The translations under genes were made by a program, and so were the position numbers. Below the pieces are notes generated by a model, which was given only the letters and a program-made list of their open reading frames with translations, was not told the origin of the DNA and did no database searches. Below, in pieces: positions 26,674-36,622 of a DNA stretch of 64,000 nucleotides (position 1 is the stretch's first letter; every line of letters begins with the position of its first letter). Source of the DNA: Corynebacterium jeikeium (GTDB taxonomy: Bacteria > Actinomycetota > Actinomycetes > Mycobacteriales > Mycobacteriaceae); NCBI RefSeq assembly GCF_000738265.1, contig NZ_JFCQ01000012.1:1-64000 (forward strand). The letters run 5' to 3'.

Positions 26674-27909
26674 CTAGGCCACCCCGCAGCACTGTTGTAG
26701 GCGCCCGGCCATCGCATCCAGCGCCACCTCGGGGCGCACGTTGTAGCCCAGCACCTCGCGGCATTCCATCACCGCATCGATGCAGCTCATCAGCGCAGAC
26801 GCACTGTTGCGGCGCGCCAGTTCCTTCGACGTGGAGGCCATATCCGGGTGCTGGTGGCCACCCATCGGCACGCCATCGCCATCCACCGCGCCCGCGGCTT
26901 GCAGCATCGCGTCGCGGTACAGCCCGGCGATGTCGATCAGCGCCAGATCTAGCGAGTCGCGGGTTCTTCTGGTGCGCCTGTTCTTCTGTTCTTTCTCTAG
27001 CTCTTTCATCCTTCCGGACGCCCCCCGCTGGGCCTTCGCAGCACCCTTACCCTTCGCACCCACGCCGAGGCTGCTCTCCAGCTCCTCGCGCTCCCGCTGA
27101 TCCAGCTTTTCCAGCTCGCTGGCGGCCTCTTCCTCCGCCTTCTTCACCAGCTCGGCGGTGAAACGGTAGAGCGCATTGGGCTCGTACACCAGCTGTGGCA
27201 GCTTCAGCGCGGTGGCACGTTTGGTGCGGGCGGCCTCGTCACTGGCTAGGTGGCGGGCCCTTCCAATGTGCCCGGCCGAGACGTCGGCGGCCCATTGGGC
27301 TTGGGTTTCGTTGAGGCCCAAGGTGGCGTCACTAAGCAAAACGCCCTTGACCGCCGCCGGCGAGGGAGTGGGCACGTACACGTGACGGCAACGCGACCGC
27401 AGCGTGATGGCAATATCCGACGGGTCGGTCGACGGCGCGCAGAGCAGGAAAACGGTGCGGGCGGGTGGCTCCTCGACAGACTTCAGCAGGGCGTTGGCGG
27501 CAGCATCGTTCAGACGGTCGGCATCCTCCACGACCACCACGCGCCACCGGGCGACGGTGGGCATGTTCGCGGCTTCGTGGATGGCACCGCGGATCTCATC
27601 GACCGTCAGCACCACGCCCGTCGTGGACACCCACAGGATGTCCGGATGCGTGCCCGCGGCGGCGCTACGGCACTGGTCGCACTCCCCACAGCCGCCATGC
27701 GGGCAGACCAACGCGGTGGCAAAAACCTTCGCCGCGATCGAACGACCCGACCCGGGCGGGCCAGTGAACAGCCACGAATGGGTCATCGCCTGCGAATCCT
27801 CCACGGCCCGCTGCAGGGGACGACGGACAGACTCTGCAGTGATGCGCCCAAAGACCCCCGGTGCGTTTTCAGGGGCGGCTGCAGCGCCTGCCATGGTGGT
27901 TTCCGTCAT
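26674..27909 (-). CDS. holB: DNA polymerase III subunit delta-prime
   Basis: Clamp-loader subunit that helps load the beta clamp during replication. It has the AAA+ P-loop-like LFTGPPGSGRSIAAKVFA near residue 50, a zinc module CPHGGCGECDQC, VVVEDADRLNDAAANALLKS and an SRC-type motif (TLRSRCRHV). Residues about 270-330 form a long charged insertion (ELEKLDQREREELESS, MKELEKEQKNRRTRRTRD) likely to be coiled coil. The length is 411 residues. It is divergent from cyaB, 71 bp apart, the same order as Rv3644c/Rv3645. Confidence 0.93.
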   Translation of the reverse strand: MTETTMAGAAAAPENAPGVFGRITAESVRRPLQRAVEDSQAMTHSWLFTGPPGSGRSIAAKVFATALVCPHGGCGECDQCRSAAAGTHPDILWVSTTGVVLTVDEIRGAIHEAANMPTVARWRVVVVEDADRLNDAAANALLKSVEEPPARTVFLLCAPSTDPSDIAITLRSRCRHVYVPTPSPAAVKGVLLSDATLGLNETQAQWAADVSAGHIGRARHLASDEAARTKRATALKLPQLVYEPNALYRFTAELVKKAEEEAASELEKLDQREREELESSLGVGAKGKGAAKAQRGASGRMKELEKEQKNRRTRRTRDSLDLALIDIAGLYRDAMLQAAGAVDGDGVPMGGHQHPDMASTSKELARRNSASALMSCIDAVMECREVLGYNVRPEVALDAMAGRLQQCCGVA

Positions 27910-27980
27910 GGTTACTCAGTGTAGCTACCCACCCGGACAGAGCGCGCCACAGCGAGACGCGGTGCGATAGTCTGAAGGGC

Positions 27981-29513
27981 ATGAAACAACTGCTGCGATA
28001 CCTTTCCTGGGCCTGGGGAACCTCTTGGCCCTTGTACGCAGCAACTGTCCTGGCCACGAACGTTATTGGCGCCACCGCAGTGGCGACGTTCCTGCGCTTT
28101 TTAATCCCCCTGCCTTCCGCCCGCGAACTGACGAGCCTGAACACCACCACCGCCACGCTGTACCTGAGCTACTTCGGGGTGGCCGTGGTCGCCGGCATCG
28201 CGATGACGTTGTACTTTTTTGCGCCCGTGCTGCGCTGGCAACGCAACCCGCAAGCCTATGACCCGAACATGGTGCGCGACCTGGTGCTGCGCATTCCGTT
28301 GCTGCAGACCATCACGGGCATCGTCTTGTGGGGCATCGGTGTTGTGCTGTTTACCGTTGTGGCCTGGCGGTATAGCACCGAATGGGGTGTGACCGTCGCC
28401 GTGACTGCCACGTTGGGCGGCATGATGGTGAGCCTGATGACGTACATGGAGGCCGAGCGTTTGGTGCGCCCCGTCGCCGCCAAGGCCTTGGCTAAGGGCG
28501 CGCCGGATCATTCGCGACTATCGCCCCTGTCGCACCGGTTGATGACGACGTGGGCGCTGACCTCCGCCGTGCCAGTGCTGGGAATGGTGCTGCTGCTATT
28601 CGCCGTCGCGACTGACTTCTACCCCGAGGATTCCCGCGGCATCATTCCGGCGTTGTTGGCGTTAGCGATCACCACCCTGCTGACCGGTTTCATGGGCACC
28701 ACCTTGTTCTCTATGGCGGTGGCCGACCCGATCCGCGAGCTGCAGTACGCCATCAACCGCGTGCGCCGCGGCCAGGTGAACACGGACGTGCGGATCTACG
28801 ACTCTTCGGAAATCGGCGTGCTGCAGGCGGGCTTCAACGAGATGATGCGTGGCCTACAGGAGCGCCAGCGGGTCTCGGATCTTTTCGGCCGCTACGTCGG
28901 CGCCGAGGTCGCCCGCCGCGCGCTGGAGGAAAAGCCGGAACTCGGCGGCGAAACCCGGCACGTGGCCGTGCTTTTCGTGGACGTGATCGGCTCGACCGGC
29001 TTCGCCACGGAGAAGGAACCGCAGCACGTGGTGAAAGCCCTCAACGAATTCTTCGACCGCGTGGTGGAGGTCGTGCACGCCAACAAGGGCATCATCAACA
29101 AGTTCGAGGGCGATGCCGCGCTGGCCGTATTCGGAGCTCCCCTGCCCCTGGACGATGTGGCTGGCCACGCCCTGGCCGCCGCGCGAGAGCTAAAGGCGAA
29201 GTTGCAGGGGCTGGAGTTCGTTGCGGGTATCGGCGTGGCCGCCGGATCCGTCGTGGCCGGGCACATCGGTGCAAAGGATCGTTTTGAGTACACCGTCATC
29301 GGCGATGCCGTGAACCAGGCCGCGCGCCTGACGGATCTGGCTAAGAAGACCCCCGGCCAGGTGTTGACCAGCGCTGCGACCCTGCGTGCAGCCAACGAGG
29401 CCGAGCAGGCCCGCTGGACCATGATGAAATCCGTGGAGCTGCGCGGCCGACGCGAGATGACGCAGATCGCCCGCCCCATCCGCCCCACCCTCGCCGACCG
29501 CGCGGGTTCTTAG
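27981..29513 (+). CDS. cyaB: Membrane class III adenylate cyclase
   Basis: Makes cAMP, the ligand of GlxR. The 510-residue protein has about six N-terminal membrane helices (about 10-245), a HAMP linker (ADPIRELQYAINRVRRGQVN) and a C-terminal cyclase domain (about 315-480). Visible catalytic elements are the metal Asp in VLFVDVIGST, NKFEGDAALAVFG and the VIGDAVNQAARL motif with the transition-state Asn and Arg. The ATG has GAAGGG upstream; longer in-frame starts would run into holB. The context matches Rv3645 and C. glutamicum cyaB. Confidence 0.93.
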   Translation: MKQLLRYLSWAWGTSWPLYAATVLATNVIGATAVATFLRFLIPLPSARELTSLNTTTATLYLSYFGVAVVAGIAMTLYFFAPVLRWQRNPQAYDPNMVRDLVLRIPLLQTITGIVLWGIGVVLFTVVAWRYSTEWGVTVAVTATLGGMMVSLMTYMEAERLVRPVAAKALAKGAPDHSRLSPLSHRLMTTWALTSAVPVLGMVLLLFAVATDFYPEDSRGIIPALLALAITTLLTGFMGTTLFSMAVADPIRELQYAINRVRRGQVNTDVRIYDSSEIGVLQAGFNEMMRGLQERQRVSDLFGRYVGAEVARRALEEKPELGGETRHVAVLFVDVIGSTGFATEKEPQHVVKALNEFFDRVVEVVHANKGIINKFEGDAALAVFGAPLPLDDVAGHALAAARELKAKLQGLEFVAGIGVAAGSVVAGHIGAKDRFEYTVIGDAVNQAARLTDLAKKTPGQVLTSAATLRAANEAEQARWTMMKSVELRGRREMTQIARPIRPTLADRAGS

Positions 29514-29542
29514 GCGCAGGCTCTCAGGCGCAGCGCTGTTGC

Positions 29543-30445
29543 TTAAGCCCCGCGCCGTACCGAGGCAATGGGCAGGTTTCTTTTCGACGCCACCTCGTCC
29601 CACCACGCCGCCGTTTTCTGCTCTACTGCCGCGGCCAGCTGCTCTGCGGTAATTCCCGCGGACTGCAGCTGGTCGGACGTGGTGCCCTCCGGCAGCAGGT
29701 CTTCGGCGTGCAACGCCTCGATGAGGCCAACGAAGAAGTGCGGTTCCAGCGCGGCGATAGCCACCCAGCCGCCACATTCCGCCCGGTAGAGGCCGTAGCC
29801 AGGTAGCAGGCCGCCTAGCAAGGTATCGGGTCCCGTGAGTCGGAAGCGCGCTGGCGTGGCGAATTCCTCGGCTGTATCTGCCAACCCGACTTCGTGGTAA
29901 CTGCCCTCGCCAGTGGCGCTAGCCTGCCACAGGGCGGCCAGCGCTTGGGATACGGCGCGTTCCGCGCCTGCCAGGTCCGCAATGGGAACCACCGGCATCG
30001 CGGGGGTATCCCCGTGGAAGGACAGGGTGCCGGCGTGCGCCTCGTAGGTGAGGTCATGGCCCGCCACGTCGACATGCTCGCCGGAGTGGCCGACGATCGC
30101 CACCTGCGATAGCGCGGGGAAGCGCGCGTGCAGGTCCTCCCACCCCAGTCCCAGGCGCTGAAGCGAAGCTGGGCGGGAGCTCGTGAGCAGCAGGTCGGCC
30201 TTCTCCAGCAACTCGTGCAGTTCCCGCAGGCCGGCCTCTTCCTTCAGGTCTATGCTGAGCACCTGCTGCCCCTCCACCAGGTGCTGGTAGTAAGGCTCGC
30301 AGTACAGGCGCATAGGGTCGGCGGCTTTGCCGGAGCCTTCCACCTTGATGACGGTGCCACCCAGTTCCTGCAGACGCTTCGCGGCGACGGGGCCGGGGAG
30401 GTTCGGAGCGAGGGAGACGACGGTGAAATTCGGGAGCTGATTCAT
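29543..30445 (-). CDS. Short CoA-transferase family III (CaiB/BaiF)
   Basis: A family III CoA-transferase or alpha-methylacyl-CoA racemase-like protein. The N-terminus FTVVSLAPNLPGPVAAKRLQ and GGTVIKVE are typical, and the catalytic Asp is in GHDLTYEAHAGTLS. At 300 residues it is shorter than the usual 360-400, with the C-terminal part reduced. It may be a racemase for branched acyl-CoAs; substrate unknown. It is convergent with cyaB and 41 bp downstream of topA, so it may be read with it. Confidence 0.82.
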   Translation of the reverse strand: MNQLPNFTVVSLAPNLPGPVAAKRLQELGGTVIKVEGSGKAADPMRLYCEPYYQHLVEGQQVLSIDLKEEAGLRELHELLEKADLLLTSSRPASLQRLGLGWEDLHARFPALSQVAIVGHSGEHVDVAGHDLTYEAHAGTLSFHGDTPAMPVVPIADLAGAERAVSQALAALWQASATGEGSYHEVGLADTAEEFATPARFRLTGPDTLLGGLLPGYGLYRAECGGWVAIAALEPHFFVGLIEALHAEDLLPEGTTSDQLQSAGITAEQLAAAVEQKTAAWWDEVASKRNLPIASVRRGA

Positions 30446-30486
30446 GCTCCCGAACGTATCAGTTCATACCCAAAAGTATGGGGGAA

Positions 30487-33400
30487 TTAGCGAGACTTCT
30501 TCACCGTGCGCTTCGTCAGTGTCGGGGGCTTCTTGGTGCTCTTCTTGGCCGACTTCTTCGAGGCTTTCTTCGTCGCCTTCTTCGCAGCCTTCTTGGTCGA
30601 CTTCTTGGTGGCCTTGCGGCTCGACTTCGCAGGTGCCGTGCCTTCCGCGGCTTGCTTGGCGCGACGCTCCGACAGCAGCTCATTCGCACGGGCGTCGGTC
30701 ATCGTCTCCGGGGTATCGCCCTTGCGCAGGGAAGCATTGGTGGTGCCGTCCGTGACATAGGCGCCGAAGCGGCCCTCCTTGACGGACATCGGCTTTCCGG
30801 AGACGTCGTTATCGCCCAGCTGCTTCAACGGTGGCTGCGCAGCGGCGCGTCCGCGACGCTTCGGCTCGGCGTAAATACGGCGCGCCTCGTCCAGGGTGAT
30901 GGTGAAGATCTGCTCCTCGTTCGCCAGCGAGCGGGAATCGTTGCCCTTCTTAAGGTAGGGGCCGTAGCGACCGTTCTGGGCGGTGATCACCTCGTTGTCG
31001 CTGGGGTCGACGCCGACCTCACGTGGCAAGCTCATCAGCTTCAGAGCCTCTTCCAGGGTCACGCTGGCCGGCTCCATGCCACTGAACAGGCTGGCGGTCT
31101 TGGGCTTCAGAGTCTCCTCGACGATCTGCTTGACGCGCTTTTCCTTCTGCGCTTGCGCGGTCTTCGTCTCGCGGCTCAGCGGCTTCTTGCCCTCGGCCTC
31201 GCGTTCGCGATCCTGCTCGTCGCGCTCGGCCTCCCAGACCTTCACCGCTTCCTCGGCCACGCGGGATTCCTCGTCCTCGCCGAGTACCTCGGTGACGTAC
31301 GGGCCATAACGGCCTTCCCGGGCGACGATGGCGCGCCCGTTGGCGGGATTGGTTCCCAGCTCCCGGCCACCCTGCGGGGTGGCGAAGAGCTTCTCCGCCA
31401 CCTCCAACGTCAGCCCGTCGGGGGTCATGGATTCCGGCAGGTTGGCGCGCTGTACCTCGGGTTCAGCGCCTTCCGGGGCACCCTCCCGCAGCGGTTTGAT
31501 TCGCTCCAGGTAGGGACCGTAGCGGCCCACGCGGACGATGATCGGCACTCCGTTTTCGTCGTCGAAAATGTGCAGCGAGTTCACGCGGCGGGCGTCGATC
31601 TGCTCCAGGTTGTCGCCAACAATGTGCTTCAGTCCGCCCAGTCGGGGCACGACCGCGCCCGGCGCCTCCGGCCGGGAGCTATCACCGAAGTAGAAGCCCT
31701 TCAGCCAGTTCACGCGATCTTCGTCGCCGGAGGCAATGGCATCCAGCTCATCCTCCATTGCAGAGGTGAAGTCGTAGTCCACCAACGCGCCGAAGCTCTG
31801 CTCCATCAGGCCGATCACGGCGAAAGCTACCCACGACGGCACCAGCGCGTTTCCGCGGGGCAGCACGTAGCCACGGTCCTGGATGGTGCGGATGATGGAG
31901 GCATAGGTCGACGGGCGGCCGATACCCATCTCCTCCATCTTCTTCACCAGCGAGGCTTCCGTGTAGCGAGCCGGCGGGTTCGTAGAGTGCCCATCGGCCT
32001 CCACGTCGCGGGCATTCAGCTCATCACCCTCCGTCAGCTGCGGCAGTCGCTTCTCCGCATTGTCAGCAACGTCGCGACCATCGGCGGTACGGCTGACTTC
32101 CACGTAGGCCTTCAGGAAGCCCGGGAAGGTCAGGGTGCGTCCCGTGGCACTGAACTCGCAGGTTTCGCCGGACTTCGCGTCACCGGCAACGGTGACCTTC
32201 ATCGACTGGCCCTTCGCATCGGCCATCTGGGAGGCCACGGTGCGCTGCCAGATCAGCTCATATAGCTTGAATTCCTCGGCATCCAGCTGGTTGCTTAGCT
32301 GGCCGGGGGTCTGGAAGGTCTCGCCCGCGGGGCGGATGGCCTCGTGGGCCTCCTGCGAGTTCTTGACCTTACGGGAGTACTGGCGCGGTCCGTCAGCCAC
32401 GAACTTCGCACCGTAGAGTTCCTTGGCCTGCTTACGGGCGGCCTCGATACCGGCGGTCGACAGGGTGGTCGAGTCGGTACGCATATAGGTGATGTGGCCG
32501 TTTTCGTACAGGCGCTGCGCAATGCGCATCGTGCGCTCCGAGGTAAAGCGAAGCTTCCGGCCAGCCTCCTGCTGCAAGGTGGAGGTCATAAACGGCGGGT
32601 ACGGGCGGCGGGTGTAAGGCTTTTCCTCCACCGCGGTCACGGCGAACTCCTGCCCCTGCAGCCCCTCTGCCAGGGACTTCGCCTTCGCCCCATCCAGCAC
32701 GAACGTGTCCTTCGCGCTGGCCTTCAGCTTGCCATCATCACCAAAGTCACGTCCCTGAGCCACGCGCTTGCCGGCGACCGTTGCCAGCCGTGCTTCAAAG
32801 GAGTCCGGGGCGGCGTCATCAAGAGAAGAAGAAACAGCGTCGACCACGCCAAACGTGGCGCTCAAGTCCCAGTACTCGGCGGCGATGAACTTCATGCGTT
32901 CGCGCTCGCGCTCGACGATCACGCGGGTGGCGACGGATTGCACGCGACCGGCGGACAGGCGCGGCATGACCTTCTTCCACAGCACTGGCGAGACCTCGTA
33001 GCCGTATAGGCGGTCCAGCACGCGGCGGGATTCCTGCGCATCGACCAGGTCGTAGTCGAGTTCGCGGGTGTTCTGCGCGGCTTCGAGGATGGCGTTCTTC
33101 GTGATCTCGTGGAACACCATACGGCGCACCGGCACCTTCGGCTTCAGCACCTCAAGCAGGTGCCACGCGATAGCCTCACCCTCACGGTCGGGGTCTGTCG
33201 CGAGGTAGAGCTCGTCAACCTGCTTGAGCTTGGCCTTGAGGTCGGAGACCTTCTTTTTCTTGTCCGGGCTGACGACGTAGAGCGCTTCGAAGTCCTTATC
33301 GACGTTGACGCCCAGACGCGCCCACGGTTCCTTCTTGTACTTGGCCGGAACGTCTGCAGCGCCCCGGGGAAGATCACGGATGTGCCCGACGGAAGCCTCG

Positions 33401-33492
33401 ACGATGTAGTTCGGCCCCAGGATCGGGGCGATCTTCTTCGCCTTCGTCGCCGACTCAACGATCACTAGACGTTTGACGTCATCGTTTGCCAT
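30487..33492 (-). CDS. topA: DNA topoisomerase I
   Basis: A type IA topoisomerase that relaxes negative supercoils. The 1001 residues show the TOPRIM domain (KRLVIVESATKAKKIAPIL; ATDPDREGEAIAWHL), the catalytic tyrosine in HITYMRTDSTTLS, and several C-terminal topoisomerase repeats with GRYGPYL and GRFGAYVTDG motifs instead of zinc fingers, as in other actinobacteria. The last 50 residues are a lysine-rich tail built of KK-A/S-T units, typical of mycobacterial TopA and thought to aid DNA binding. A 595-codon frame on the other strand (30478-32265) is a shadow. Confidence 0.97.
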   Translation of the reverse strand: MANDDVKRLVIVESATKAKKIAPILGPNYIVEASVGHIRDLPRGAADVPAKYKKEPWARLGVNVDKDFEALYVVSPDKKKKVSDLKAKLKQVDELYLATDPDREGEAIAWHLLEVLKPKVPVRRMVFHEITKNAILEAAQNTRELDYDLVDAQESRRVLDRLYGYEVSPVLWKKVMPRLSAGRVQSVATRVIVERERERMKFIAAEYWDLSATFGVVDAVSSSLDDAAPDSFEARLATVAGKRVAQGRDFGDDGKLKASAKDTFVLDGAKAKSLAEGLQGQEFAVTAVEEKPYTRRPYPPFMTSTLQQEAGRKLRFTSERTMRIAQRLYENGHITYMRTDSTTLSTAGIEAARKQAKELYGAKFVADGPRQYSRKVKNSQEAHEAIRPAGETFQTPGQLSNQLDAEEFKLYELIWQRTVASQMADAKGQSMKVTVAGDAKSGETCEFSATGRTLTFPGFLKAYVEVSRTADGRDVADNAEKRLPQLTEGDELNARDVEADGHSTNPPARYTEASLVKKMEEMGIGRPSTYASIIRTIQDRGYVLPRGNALVPSWVAFAVIGLMEQSFGALVDYDFTSAMEDELDAIASGDEDRVNWLKGFYFGDSSRPEAPGAVVPRLGGLKHIVGDNLEQIDARRVNSLHIFDDENGVPIIVRVGRYGPYLERIKPLREGAPEGAEPEVQRANLPESMTPDGLTLEVAEKLFATPQGGRELGTNPANGRAIVAREGRYGPYVTEVLGEDEESRVAEEAVKVWEAERDEQDREREAEGKKPLSRETKTAQAQKEKRVKQIVEETLKPKTASLFSGMEPASVTLEEALKLMSLPREVGVDPSDNEVITAQNGRYGPYLKKGNDSRSLANEEQIFTITLDEARRIYAEPKRRGRAAAQPPLKQLGDNDVSGKPMSVKEGRFGAYVTDGTTNASLRKGDTPETMTDARANELLSERRAKQAAEGTAPAKSSRKATKKSTKKAAKKATKKASKKSAKKSTKKPPTLTKRTVKKSR

Positions 33493-33650
33493 CGGTTGAA
33501 CTCACACATCCTTCAAAAATCTAAAGCTTGCCGGGTGCCATTGTTATACAGATTTCCCACAACAGTTGCCCACTTACGCATTTCTAAGCGACACTACGCG
33601 GTCTTCGCAATTTATTTGCAACCGGGGTGGGCACCGGCATAATCGGCAAA

Positions 33651-33690
33651 GCCCCCGCCGGGCGCGAGGTGCACCGGGGGCGGGGGCCTG
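33651..33690 (-). terminator. Terminator after cspA
   Basis: GCCCCCGCC (33651-33659) pairs perfectly with GGCGGGGGC (33679-33687). Just beyond it toward cspA is a small hairpin, AAACCC-TGC-GGGTTT. There is no long T-run on the minus strand, so termination strength is uncertain. Confidence 0.6.
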
Positions 33691-33706
33691 CTAAAACCCT
33701 GCGGGT

Positions 33707-33910
33707 TTAAAGAGCCGTGACGTTCTGAGCCTGCGGGCCCTTGGCGCCCTCGCCGATCTCGAACTCGACCTTCTGGTTTTCCTCGAGAGTGCGGAAGCCG
33801 CTGCCCTGGATCTCAGAGTAGTGGACGAAGACGTCGGAAGATCCGTCGTCCGGGGCGATGAAGCCAAAGCCCTTTTCCGCGTTGAACCACTTAACGGTTC
33901 CCTGTGCCAT
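33707..33910 (-). CDS. cspA: Cold-shock protein
   Basis: A 67-residue single-strand nucleic-acid binding protein with one OB-fold cold-shock domain. RNP1 is KGFGFIAP and RNP2 is DVFVHYSEI; it starts [12 protein letters not shown]. The ATG at 33910 is chosen because it gives the canonical length. The in-frame frame extends 29 codons further upstream without family similarity. It likely has a long 5' UTR, as is usual for cold-shock genes. Confidence 0.96.
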   Translation of the reverse strand: MAQGTVKWFNAEKGFGFIAPDDGSSDVFVHYSEIQGSGFRTLEENQKVEFEIGEGAKGPQAQNVTAL

Positions 33911-34176
33911 GAATTTACTACCTATCTTGTTGAAACTGACCGGCGCCAGTCTGCTTCGACCATCGAACGCCGAGGTCGGAACGTACGTCGTTTCCAACCC
34001 AATCGGCCCAAAACCCAGCGAAACCCGCCCTCACGCACGAGGCGAGCGGAAAAGTGCCGAGGATTTCAATAACCATTCGACAGTCTGCCACGTCACGGGA
34101 TAAACGATCAGCCGAGAATGAAATATCCCAGACAATAACTTGTATCCACCCCCTAATGGGTCTAGAACAGACGGTG
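33911..34176. promoter_or_regulatory. cspA-helicase divergent region
   Basis: 266 bp between divergent starts. It should contain the cspA promoter and leader and the helicase promoter. I see no strong palindrome; CACGCACGAGGCGAGCGG around 34032 could form part of a structured leader. Nothing else can be supported. Confidence 0.4.
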
Positions 34177-36546
34177 ATGTCCGACCCCACGCCCCCTACC
34201 CCAGATTCTGCGCCGGGCTCTTCTGCGCGGTCTTTCGGCGAGGAGCTCTTGGCCGATCTGACGCCCGAGTTTCCGCGTTCCACCGTCACCCACACACGCA
34301 CCATTCCCGCCCGCCCGTCGCAGACGGCGCAGTGGCCGGAGTGGGTCGACGAGACTCTGGTGGAATACCTGCATGAACAGGGAATAAGCGCCCCGTGGTC
34401 GCACCAGGTAGAGACCGCCAATCACGCACATGCGGGGCGGGATGTGGTGGTTTCGACTGGTACGGCGTCCGGAAAGAGCCTCGGCTACCAACTAGCGGCC
34501 TTGAGCGACCTGGCTACGGCGAGCACCGCGACGGCACTTTATATCGCGCCGACGAAGGCGCTGGCGCAGGATCAGCGGGCAGCACTGGCGCGGATGTGCG
34601 CGGGCGCGGCGAACCTGCGCGACATCATGGTGGCCACCTACGACGGTGATACCCCGCCCGAGACGCGGCGGGTGATCCGCGACCAGGCGCGGGTAATCGT
34701 GACGAACCCGGACATGCTGCACGCCTCGATCCTGGGGAATCCGCAGTCGTGGAGCCGCCTGCTACGCACGCTGCGCTACGTGGTGATCGACGAATGCCAC
34801 GTTTACCGCGGAGTTTTCGGCGCGCACGTGGCGATGGTGCTGCGGCGACTGCTGCGGCTGTGCGGGACGGCACCGACGATCGTGTTAGCCTCTGCGACCA
34901 GCGTGGACCCGGCGGCACACGCGCGCCGGCTGACGGGGCGGCCGGACGTGGTGGCGGTGACGCAGGACGGCGCACCCGCGGGCGAGCGGACCGTGGCGTT
35001 ATGGGAGCCGGGGTTCCTGCCCGAGGCAGAAGGCGAGAACGGCGCGCCGGTGCGACGGGCGGCGAACTCCGAAGCCGCGGATGTGATGGGGCTGGCGATA
35101 GCGCAGGGTGCGCGAACTCTGACCTTCGTGCGCTCCCGGCGCGGCGCGGAAGTCGTGTCCGTCGCCGCTGCGGAGAAGCTGGCAGCCATGGGGCGTAGCG
35201 CGGACGCGGTGCGGGTGGCGGCCTATCGCGCGGGCTACACCCCGGAGGATCGCCGCGAGCTGGAGCGTCGCTTCGATAACGGCGAGCTGCTGGGAATCGC
35301 CTCGACGAACGCCCTGGAGTTAGGCATCGACGTCGGCGGGCTGGACGTGGTTGTGACCAGTGGTTTCCCCGGCACGATCGCGAGCTTCCGGCAGCAAGCG
35401 GGGCGCGCGGGAAGGCGCGGCCAGGGCGCCCTGGTAGTGCTGGTCGGGGCGGATGATCCGATGGATACGTACCTTCTGCACCACCCGGAGGCCCTGCTGG
35501 ACCGGCCCGTGGAGAACACCGTTTTCGACCCGACGAACCCCTATGTGTTGGCCGACCACGTGGTGTGTGCGGCGGCGGAAAAGCCGCTGTCCGAGGCAGA
35601 GGTGGCGCACTGGGGCGCGGAGCGTGTGGTGGAACACCTGCTGCGCCAAGGAGCGCTGAAGCGCAGGCCGCGGGGCATTTTTGCTGACCTGAAGGTGGCG
35701 GAGCAGGTGCATTCGCAGGTATCGATCCGCGGCGGGGCGGCGGCTCAGGTGGCGATCGTGGAGGCCGATTCCGGCCGCCTTCTGGGCACCGTGGACCAGT
35801 CGCGTGCAACGTCGGACGTGCACACCGGGGCGGTGTACATGCACCAGGGCGAAACGTTTGTGGTGCAGTTGCTGGATCTGGAGGAATCCGTGGCGTGGGT
35901 GCGGCCTGAGTTCCCGGAGTACACCACCCAGGTGATCCGCGATACCGACATTGCCGTGCGGCGGACCCGTGGCACGCACAGAGTCTGCGACGGGGTGTGG
36001 TTGGCGGATGTGGATGTGGAGGTTTCGCATACCGTCAGCGGCTATCGGAAGCGTTTGCCTGGCGGCGAGATCCTGGAGACCGTCCCACTGGAGGTGCCGC
36101 CAGAATCGCTGCGCACCCGCGCGGTGGCGTACACCGTGGATCCCGATGTGTTGCTGGATCTGGGGTTGCCGGAGCCGACGTGGCCGGGGACGTTGCATGC
36201 CGCGGAGCATGCGGCGATTGGCCTGTTGCCGCTGATCGCGACGTGCGACCGTTGGGATATCGGTGGCGTGTCCACCGCCTTGCATGCCGATACGGGTCTG
36301 CCGACGGTGTTTGTGTATGACGGTTACGCAGGTGGTGCGGGCTTTGCGGAGCAGGGCTTCGCCCGCTTTGCCGAGTGGATGGCCGCCACCGCCGAGACCG
36401 TGGAGACCTGCGAGTGCGACTCTGGCTGCCCGTCCTGCGTGCAGTCCCCGAAGTGTGGCAACGGCAACGATCCGCTGTTCAAGGCGGGTGCGGTGGTGTT
36501 GTTGCGGGCGCTGGCCAATGCGGCGGCGGGCACTGGTTCCGACTAA
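34177..36546 (+). CDS. DEAD/DEAH helicase with DUF1998 (MrfA/YprA-like)
   Basis: A superfamily 2 ATP-dependent helicase. The 789-residue protein has Walker A VVVSTGTASGKSLGYQL near residue 90, the box VVIDECHVY, the helicase C motif QQAGRAGRRGQGALVVL, and a C-terminal DUF1998 domain with four cysteines (CECDSGCPSCVQSPKC). MrfA in Bacillus repairs mitomycin damage; a repair role here is inference. I prefer ATG 34177 (MSDPTPPTP); ATGs at 34054 and 34156 are in frame. It is the orthologue of Rv3649, next to cspA and topA as in mycobacteria. Confidence 0.9.
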   Translation: MSDPTPPTPDSAPGSSARSFGEELLADLTPEFPRSTVTHTRTIPARPSQTAQWPEWVDETLVEYLHEQGISAPWSHQVETANHAHAGRDVVVSTGTASGKSLGYQLAALSDLATASTATALYIAPTKALAQDQRAALARMCAGAANLRDIMVATYDGDTPPETRRVIRDQARVIVTNPDMLHASILGNPQSWSRLLRTLRYVVIDECHVYRGVFGAHVAMVLRRLLRLCGTAPTIVLASATSVDPAAHARRLTGRPDVVAVTQDGAPAGERTVALWEPGFLPEAEGENGAPVRRAANSEAADVMGLAIAQGARTLTFVRSRRGAEVVSVAAAEKLAAMGRSADAVRVAAYRAGYTPEDRRELERRFDNGELLGIASTNALELGIDVGGLDVVVTSGFPGTIASFRQQAGRAGRRGQGALVVLVGADDPMDTYLLHHPEALLDRPVENTVFDPTNPYVLADHVVCAAAEKPLSEAEVAHWGAERVVEHLLRQGALKRRPRGIFADLKVAEQVHSQVSIRGGAAAQVAIVEADSGRLLGTVDQSRATSDVHTGAVYMHQGETFVVQLLDLEESVAWVRPEFPEYTTQVIRDTDIAVRRTRGTHRVCDGVWLADVDVEVSHTVSGYRKRLPGGEILETVPLEVPPESLRTRAVAYTVDPDVLLDLGLPEPTWPGTLHAAEHAAIGLLPLIATCDRWDIGGVSTALHADTGLPTVFVYDGYAGGAGFAEQGFARFAEWMAATAETVETCECDSGCPSCVQSPKCGNGNDPLFKAGAVVLLRALANAAAGTGSD

Positions 36547-36622
36547 CCCGGTCGGTGGGGCTCGCTGTTTTTCTTTTCATGACGCCTCCCGCCACAACCG
36601 GTGAAGGCATATACTTCCCGAC

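Noticed and set aside
30478..32265. Plus-strand open frame of 595 codons
   Set aside because: Antisense to topA; arginine/leucine-rich low-complexity translation.
34625..35809. Minus-strand open frame of 394 codons
   Set aside because: Antisense to the helicase; proline/arginine-rich translation typical of high-GC shadow frames.
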